From Meconema thalassinum (taxonomy: Eukaryota; Arthropoda; Insecta; Orthoptera; Tettigoniidae): a DNA stretch of 64,000 bases. The notes beneath the pieces are model-generated. The model was not told the DNA's origin. It worked only from the letters and a program-made list of their open reading frames with translations, and ran no database searches. The position numbers were made by a program, and so were the translations under genes. Below are positions 57,229-64,000 of the stretch, piece by piece. Positions within the stretch are counted from its first letter, which is position 1. Each line of letters begins with the position of its first letter. The DNA lies in contig OX336389.2 in the NCBI GenBank assembly GCA_946902985.2, forward strand, positions 788,082,979-788,146,978, written 5' to 3'.

Positions 57229-57242
57229 TGGTGTCAGAAGTG
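57229..57242 (+). promoter_or_regulatory. primer binding site
   Basis: TGGTGTCAGAAGTG fits the complement of a tRNA 3' end (Leu-type PBS sequences are very similar). It lies 315 bases before the gag ATG. Confidence 0.6.
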
Positions 57243-57543
57243 TAGGGTCCCGAGTTCGACGCACTGAACAGAGCAACTTCGGAGTAAAGAGAGAGATCTC
57301 GACATCGCAGAAGATTGTCCGATAAAGACCGCGACAACGCAGAAGATTGTCCGTCCGCGCATCCGCGTAAATCGTACCGAGTGCCGCGCAACGCAGAAGA
57401 GAGAAGAAGTAGCCTACTAATCAGAAGGAGCCGTGCAGTAGCAAGCCGTGCCGCCAGCAAAGGGGAGAACCGAGAAGCAGCAGTATCTAGGTAGCAGAGA
57501 CAACAAAGAAGAAGAAACCGCCAGGTAAGCTAACCTTATTACA

Positions 57544-58903
57544 ATGGCAAGACAGACAAGTGCAGCTACCATTGCCCAGGTAGGGGAGAGGTTAGCAGAC
57601 GCAGACGCAGTAAGTACAAGTGGGCCTTTTGTATCAGTAACCGAAGGACATCGCCAGATAGACCGGAAGTTCGATGGAACCCAGCACGACAGATTACATG
57701 AGTTTGTGGCTAATGTAGACGCTGTTGTTCGTATGGTAAAGGACGATGATCAAGAGTAATTTTTTAAGTATATTCTGACCAAAATTACGGGCAAGGCCCG
57801 AGATAAGTTGTTGGTTAGACGAGACATAAATCATTGGGAGGCTGCCAAGCAAGCATTAGGAGAGTACTACGGATTTCAAGGCACATTAGACATATATTTG
57901 CCAGATGTTTCAAACAGCACAGGATCCGAGGGAAACAGTGGCGACATGGGCGCATAAAGTAGAGACTCTGTCAGCTGCGTTCAGGGAAGCAGTCCTCGAC
58001 GGAGAGAGCTGGGAGGATAGGGAAGCTCAGTTAAGGATCACAAGGAAAATATGCGTAGCTAGCTTCATACAGGGGTTAAATGACCCTCGAATCCAAGCTA
58101 GGATCCAGGGCCACGGGGCCATTACCTTCGAGAAAGCGGTAGCCACTGCAAGGCAAGAAGAGGCGATAATACTCTCAAAGAAGGCACGAGAAGGTTTGCA
58201 CACGAAACATAGCTCAGGGGTAAGAGCAGGTAAACCCGATCAGGAAAGGAAGGCACCACTAAGGTGGCATGCTAAGCCAGCGCAGGCAAATGTTTGGGTG
58301 GTCTGTTACAATTGTAACAGGGAAGGCCACATCGCTCGGGAGTGCAAGGAGGCACGAACCCGAGCTTCACGCACCGCGTTAGGTAGTACACCCAAGGTAC
58401 AGACAGGGGGCACCCCAAGTAAGATCATATGTAGATATTGTCAAAAACCGGGACACATAGTGCGCAATTGCTGAAAGAAGCAGAGAGATAAGGAACCCGT
58501 GGCGCCGGAAGCCGTGCGCATGGTTAGGGAGAAGCCTCACATGGAATCGGACAGGAGTAGAACCTGTTACCGTTGTGGGCACGTACAAAAAAATTGCCGA
58601 CAGACAGCCCGGGTACCAAAAGCAGAAGTGGACCGGCGGAAGTGCTATAGTTGTGGCTGGCAGGGTCACATAAAACGAAATTGTCAGGAGGCCAAGAAAG
58701 GCCAGGGCCAGGGCCAGAGTAGGCGCACGGGAGGCAAGGCCATGAAAGGCCGACGCCAGTGCGATGTTTGTGACCGGTGGTCACATGGAACCAAGGACTG
58801 TTGGTTCAAGAGTGGGAAAGGTAATAATAAAAGCACGAAGACAGGGGCGACAATCTGGAACGGGTCCATAACACAGGGACAGCTATGGAATCCCGTAATT
58901 TAA
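57544..58903 (+). pseudogene. gag of the second Gypsy element, multiple zinc knuckles
   Basis: gag starts at ATG 57544 (MARQTSAATIAQVGERLADA). The core domain is visible in FDGTQHDRLHEFVANVDAVV and, after a TAA at 57757 and a frame change near 57895-57905, in ETVATWAHKVETLSAAFREA and ICVASFIQGLNDPRIQARIQ. The nucleocapsid part has knuckles CYNCNREGHIAREC, CRYCQKPGHIVRNC, a shortened CYRCGHVQKNC, CYSCGWQGHIKRNC and CDVCDRWSHGTKDC. A TGA at 58472 splits the knuckle region in frame. gag packages the element RNA. The frame ends at 58903, overlapping the protease frame by 19 bases in the -1 register. Confidence 0.85.
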
Positions 58904-59256
58904 AGAGTCCCAAGGCACGTGATACGGAGGGCACGATATTAATGCATTGTGGGGGGCCTCTGAGGTTTCTAATTGACACTGGCTCCGATGTCAGCCTAGC
59001 GAAGAGGCTATCAGTGCCTAAAGGAGTTGCAATTAGTAGAGGCACCACGATTGAATTAACAGGTGTAAGCGAGGGAAAGATTTACACCCAAGGGACCGTT
59101 CAGTTTGTTATTGGAGGTACTAAACACACAGTTCATGTGGTGGGCAGTGATTTCCAACTAAGCCAGGATGGTATAATAGGTAGAGACATCCTAGCAGACA
59201 GCGTGATCGACTACCGGGAGGGTCATGTTACGATCCACGGTAAAAATACCCGCTGA
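58885..59256 (+). CDS. aspartic protease of the second Gypsy element
   Basis: The frame begins in -1 register relative to gag, overlapping it, which is the usual arrangement for ribosomal frameshifting; I did not find a perfect slippery heptamer. The retropepsin motifs are LRFLIDTGSDVSL with the catalytic Asp (near 58975) and DGIIGRDILADS. It ends at a TGA at 59254-59256, just before pol in another frame. The enzyme would mature Gag-Pol. Catalytic residues are intact. Confidence 0.85.
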   Translation: MESRNLKSPKARDTEGTILMHCGGPLRFLIDTGSDVSLAKRLSVPKGVAISRGTTIELTGVSEGKIYTQGTVQFVIGGTKHTVHVVGSDFQLSQDGIIGRDILADSVIDYREGHVTIHGKNTR

Positions 59257-62200
59257 GAGCGAGGGAGGCGAAGATAATCAGTCTCGAGCCTCGAACCCAG
59301 AAGGTGGTAGTTATTGAAGTCGATAAGAATCTACCAGTGGGAATTATTGAGAGGGCCGAGGTAGCCCCATGGGTTTACCTCGCAGAGTGTCTAACTAGGT
59401 CAGAGCACAATGAGGCAGTAGTCAGCATGATGAATACTACTGAGGAAGAAGTGACTCTGTACAGCCCTCGAGTGCGAATGCAGGAGGTGGAAAACACCTG
59501 CCTGGCAGAAGTACGCAAGGTACAGCAAGGCAGTAGGGCGGTAACCGGAGAACCGGCTACTCAGAAGCCCAGATCACGCCGAGTGATAGACTGCTTGCGA
59601 GTAGACCATCTCACGCAGGTAGATAAGGAGGGTATATACGCCATCTGTGCGGAATACAGTGACATCTTCCACCTTGAGGGAGATAAGCTCACATACACGG
59701 ACGTTATACGTCATGAGATCCCAACGCCCCGGGATCAACCCCCGATTAATGTGCGGCCGTATAGACTGCCGGAGGCACAAAAGGGAGAAATACAAGGGCA
59801 GATAGATAAGATGCTAGGTGATGAAATTATTGTACCTAGTACATCCCCTTGGAACGCACCATTATTATTAGTACCAAAGAAAATGGATGCGTCAGGTAAG
59901 CGAAAGTGGAGAGTTGTGATTGATTTCCGAAAATTGAACGAAGTAACGATAGGGGTTAGTTATCCCCTCCCACTCATCTCAGAGCTATTAGATGCTCTAG
60001 GTAAGGCCAGGTATTTCAGTACATTTGACCTTTGCAGCGGTTATTACCAGGTGTTATTAAAACCTGAAGATAGGCCCAAGAAAGCTTTTTCAGCATTAGG
60101 GCGCAAGTACGAATTTGCAAAGATGCCCATGGGGCTGAAGGATGCGCCAGCCACATTCACAAGGCTGATGAACACAGTGCTTACCGGATTGACAGGTACT
60201 CAGTGCCTGTGCTATCTAGATGATATAATAGTGTATGGTAGCTCAATAGAGGAGCACAATGCTAAGTTGAGAGATCTTTTTCAAAGGCTGAGAGAAAACA
60301 CGTTGAAGCTCCAGCCAGATAAGTGTGAGTTCCTGAGGACTGAAGTGACATTCTTAGGGCATGCAATTACTGACGGGGGAGTCTTACCAGACTCACGAAA
60401 GGTGCAGGCCGTGAAGGATTTTCCGAGGCCTACCACGAGCCGCCAGATTAAACAATTCTGCGGGCTCAGTGGGTATTATAGGAGGTTTATACCCAATTAT
60501 AGTAAGATTGCGAAGACACTATATGAATTAGTGAAGATGGACGTTCCCTTCGTGTGGGGAGATGCACAGGAACAAGCGTTCGAAACGCTAAAGCCAAAAC
60601 TCATTGAAGAGCCTATTTTGCAGTACCCAGACTTTGAAAAGCTATTCGTTCTTACCACGGATGCTAGCAACGAAGCAGTGGGGACCGTGTTGTCACAAGG
60701 GCCCGTGGGTAAAGATCTCCCAGTAGCATACGCGAGCAGGAAGCTTAATAAAGCTGAAAGAAATTATAGCGTCACAGAAAAAGAATTATTAGGCATTGTT
60801 TGGGGTGTAAAGTATTTCAGGCCGTATTTGTTCGGACGGCATTTCACGGTGGTGACAGATCACAAGCCGCTGAAGTGGGTGTTCAATGTCCAAGACCCAT
60901 CGTCACGCCTGCTAAAGTTCCGATTGAAATTGGCAGAGTATGATTTTGAAATCATTTACAAGCAGGGCAAGCAGAACTGCAATGCTGATGCTCTTAGCAG
61001 GAATCCCACTGACACACAGTGCCAAGCGCGAGTGATTAACTCAGCTGGGCACGAGTTACGGCAGGAGGCGGCCATGGCCACTCATATGGAAACTCATAGG
61101 AGGGTAGCAACGACTTCAAAACCCGAGGACGCTACGGTAGAGGGAATTGAAGCAGACGGTAGTGAGGTCTCCGAAGACGCTAACGCAGAGGAGTCCTCGC
61201 CCGAAGACAGCTTACCCGAGGTAACCGAGTTGCAGGAGGCTGAGAAATTGGCCATCCTGAAGGAGTGTCATGATTCCTTGGTTGGAGGACACCAGGGAAT
61301 AGCCGGCACGTACGCCAGGGTACGCGAACGATTACAGTGGAAGGGGATGAAGGGTGACATTGAGCGTTATATACGCTCGTGTCCTTCATGCCAAAAGAAT
61401 AAGGGGACTAGACCGGACGTCAGAGCCCCTATGGTGATTACGGAAACTCATACGGTCTTTGAGAAGGTACCTCTGGACGTGGTGGGTCCACTTCCGGTGA
61501 CAGAGTTTGGCAATAAGTATATTTTGACATGCCAGGACCAACTGTCAAAGTACTTGGTAGCTAGTGCCATGCCGAATCAGGAGGCTGAGACAGTGGCACG
61601 GACGCTAATTAACAATGTTATAAGCATTTACGGGATACCGGGGCAGATTCTCACTGACCAGGGTAGTAACTTCATGAGCGAAGTGTTCAAGGCACTTTGC
61701 AAGAAACTGCGAATTAAGAAAACAAACACAAGCGCTTTCAGACCAAAATCCAACGGTAGCGTAGAGAGATCCCACAAGGTACTAGCAGAGTACCTGAGGC
61801 ATTATGTTTGCTCAGGTGTGCAAAATGATTGGGATAAGTATCTGCCCACAGCGAGCTTTGTATATAATACTACAAAGAGTACTAGCACGGGGTTCACACC
61901 CTATGAGCTTATTTTTGGAAAGAAGGCGAATATACCAGGTATATTGCAAAAGCCACCTGAGGTGGATTATAATGAACATCAGAATGTGGTCGAGGAACTG
62001 ACGTCACAGCTCAGGAGAAACCATGAAGCCGCTAGGAGGACGCTAATTGAGCGTAAAGAGTTGGAAAAGGCTAACTACGATAGAAAGCAGAACGAAGTCA
62101 CTTTTCGAATTGGTGACAAGGTAATCTTGCGTAATGATGCACTGCGAAGAGGGCGATACAAAAAGCTGAGTCCGCCATTTGTAGGGCCTCATGAGGTCGT

Positions 62201-62291
62201 GGACGTTTCAGGGGGTAAATTGTACCCTATTGCTTAGTAAGAAAGGGAGAAGAGTCAAGGTGCATAAGAATCGTTTGAAAATGTATTTGTA
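59244..62291 (+). CDS. pol: RT, RNase H, integrase (errantivirus-like)
   Basis: The frame is open from 59244 to 62237 (about 1000 codons). RT shows PYRLPEAQKGEIQGQIDKML, WRVVIDFRKLNEVTIG, FSTFDLCSGYYQVLL (first Asp) and CLCYLDDIIVYGSS (catalytic YLDD). RNase H shows TDASNEAVG, TEKELLGIVWGVKYF and TDHKPLKWVF. The integrase has an HHCC finger ending CPSCQ and a DDE triad (LDVVGPL, LTDQGSNF, NGSVERSH). A G run at about 62211-62216 shifts the frame, so the last 20 or so residues (ending 62289-62291) are read in the next frame. Apart from this, pol is intact. Confidence 0.92.
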
Positions 62292-63647
62292 AAAGGACTC
62301 CAACGGGTTTAGAACCCGGCTGGGTGCAGAAGCAGCACAAAACGGATTAATGGGTAAGGATGTATAACGGTTAGTAGATACAGCGACAGCTAAGGGTAAC
62401 ACAGCTGTAAGAGATTGTGTGCGCATGGAATCAATGTAGTTTATCAGTTGGCACACAATAATATTTGAACAACGGACGGAGAGGCGAGCAGCCTAGATAA
62501 TGCACCGGGTGACATGAGTTATGTAAGGCGAAATACAGGGATGTCCATAGTGGCCGCAGAGCGGCCATCCTGAGGAAGCTAAACCACGTGTGGTGGGCGG
62601 GACCATTGGAATGTTTAGACGTTTAGACACGTGACCATTGGTGTTAGAATACCCCCAACAGTGAGCCTGCTGTGTCGTAAGAGGCGACAGAAAAGAGGCG
62701 TAGCCTGATGACCACGATGACCTACTGGTCAGGCAGGCGCGAATCCCGGTGAGTAGCTCTATGTAATTGAACCATGTGCCGCAAACGGCAACCCCATGAA
62801 GGCGAAGGTTGGCCGTTCATAGTAAATGGAAGCCAAGCAAGGGCATAAGGGTGAATCAGAGACACCTGTGTTATTGGTACAAATTATTAAGGGACACATA
62901 CGTGTGTATAGCAAGTAGAGAAGGAGTGCTCTAAGAAGCACATTTTAAGAAAGCGAAAAGTCAGAACCTCAAATTCGGCCACGACGAAGTTACACCCCCC
63001 TTCGTCTCGATGGCAGCTAGGAGATGGCGACAACTGCTGGTAGGGTTCTTTAATACCCCGCCAAGCTACGGAAAACAAAATCGGGTCGTATTAGAAATTA
63101 TAACAGGCAAACGAACAGAGGTTCGACGGGTGGCACTGAGGTGCTCGTAAGTAAAGGGTTGCACGATGGCGAGCGTGTAGCCTATATGTGACTCGTCACC
63201 CCTAGGGTAGTCGCGGATACGCATCCATTAGGACAGGGGTAGGGAAAATCGGAAATTAGGTTAGATGAATGAAACAGAAACAGAGCCATGAAACGCACAT
63301 TCTGAGAGCATTCAGTAAAATGCAAACGGCAATAGTATAGCCACATTCCCGAGGCGGTCTGTGAAGCCGAGTTTCTGAGCAGCAGAACTCGAGGTTAGTA
63401 GAAAGTGAATGTCAGTTTGTGACAGCTGACATGGTAGAGCCACATCCCCGAGGTGAGTCGTGAAGCCGAGTCTCTATGTAACAGAACTCGAAGTTAAGCG
63501 GGCAAGTTTTTGAACTTAGTGTATGACACTGCTGATAGTTTCGTAGCCGCATGCCTAAGCCAGGATGCGAAGCAAAGTCTTTTGAGACTGAGACTTTGGA
63601 TTTTGAAGTAGATAAAAATTTTGATGACATGTCAGTAAGATAGGTAA
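62292..63647 (+). other. pol-to-env region
   Basis: About 1.35 kb without a gene. It holds an imperfect tandem repeat (63338-63497). In errantiviruses env is made from a spliced RNA, so this stretch would be intronic in that message. Confidence 0.45.
63338..63560 (+). repeat. imperfect tandem repeat, about 97-bp period
   Basis: tagccacattcccgaggcgg...gtgaagccgagt...cagaactcgaggtta (from 63338) recurs from 63436 with ccacatccccgaggtgag and cagaactcgaagtta. A weaker third copy may start at 63541. Confidence 0.6.
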
Positions 63648-63671
63648 CGAATAACCTGTCTTTACCTTGCA

Positions 63672-64000
63672 GGTAAGACAGAAGGCAATGGCACGAATGC
63701 TAGGATGGTTCTACACCATGGTGGCGTGGTAACAGTGACGTCATCACCCCACGGCATAACCGGAGAAGTACTAGACGTACAAGTGACACCATACGAGGAT
63801 ACACCTGGAGTATACTTCGACAACCAGGGTGAGATACAGTTGTATAACATGGAATGGACATTAGTTACCTATGTAAATTTCAATCAGCTGTGTGATGTAT
63901 TTTCAAATATCAGGGAGCATATACACTGGACACAATTGGCGTGTATATTGTTAGAGCAGAAAACGAATTTGACATGTCAGCATGACGTTAAGATGTTGAG
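63672..64000 (+). CDS. env-like protein, 5' part (runs off the window)
   Basis: The frame is open from 63648 to the window end. It includes VTPYEDTPGVYFDNQGEIQL and YNMEWTLVTYVNFNQLCDVF, which resemble the N-terminal region of insect env proteins of the baculovirus F-protein family found in errantiviruses. A 3' splice site (cctgtctttaccttgcag|g, ending 63672) directly precedes it, and the first ATG (63705) has no signal peptide, so the start is likely supplied by an upstream exon through splicing. The fusion peptide and membrane anchor would be beyond the window. Position after pol supports env. Confidence 0.6.

Overview
This window looks like a stretch of a large, repeat-rich insect genome. 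It is AT-rich and intron/intergenic in character, it holds no recognisable complete host gene, and nearly every coding signal belongs to a mobile element. The element mix (RTE-like LINE, mariner and Tc1, Penelope-like terminal repeats, tRNA-headed SINEs, P element, Polinton/Maverick, Ty3/Gypsy with an env-like gene) points to an arthropod. A polyneopteran insect is a plausible but unproven guess.

Layout. 1-2.2 kb: 3' part of an open RTE-like LINE reverse transcriptase. 2.4-4.0 kb: decayed mariner followed by a 64-bp minisatellite. 4-16 kb: mostly featureless AT-rich DNA with SINE heads, a family of diverged tandem repeats (8.2-10.4 kb) and tiny TSD-flanked insertions. 16-18.5 kb: a possible coding exon, a 67-bp duplication and an apparently intact Tc1 element. 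20.7-22.6 kb: SINE, deleted Tc1, and an inverted pair of terminal repeats carrying hammerhead-ribozyme-like cores. 24.1-26.9 kb: a decayed LINE broken by nested SINEs, followed by another SINE and TAA microsatellites.

30.9-53.1 kb is a three-level nest. The outer layer is a decayed Polinton/Maverick: integrase, a Polinton-type ORF of unknown function, packaging ATPase, minor virion protein, adenain-like protease, minor and major capsid proteins, and a BIR-domain relic. Its integrase gene is split by a 15.7-kb Ty3/Gypsy element with about 880-bp, roughly 99% identical LTRs and a 4-bp TSD. That element carries gag with 22-residue repeats, an OTU cysteine protease domain, aspartic protease, RT, RNase H and integrase, then 5.3 kb without a recognisable gene. 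Its RT is in turn interrupted by a 1.78-kb P-element-like transposon with a THAP domain.

56.9 kb to the right edge is a second, different Ty3/Gypsy element, errantivirus-like: tRNA-primed PBS, gag with about five zinc knuckles, protease, a nearly intact pol, and an env-like frame running off the window.

All products except those of the Tc1 element, the left-edge LINE and most of the second pol carry frame breaks or lost catalytic residues. I worked by eye only: no alignments were run, element boundaries are approximate unless a TSD or repeat fixes them, and family names rest on motif recognition.
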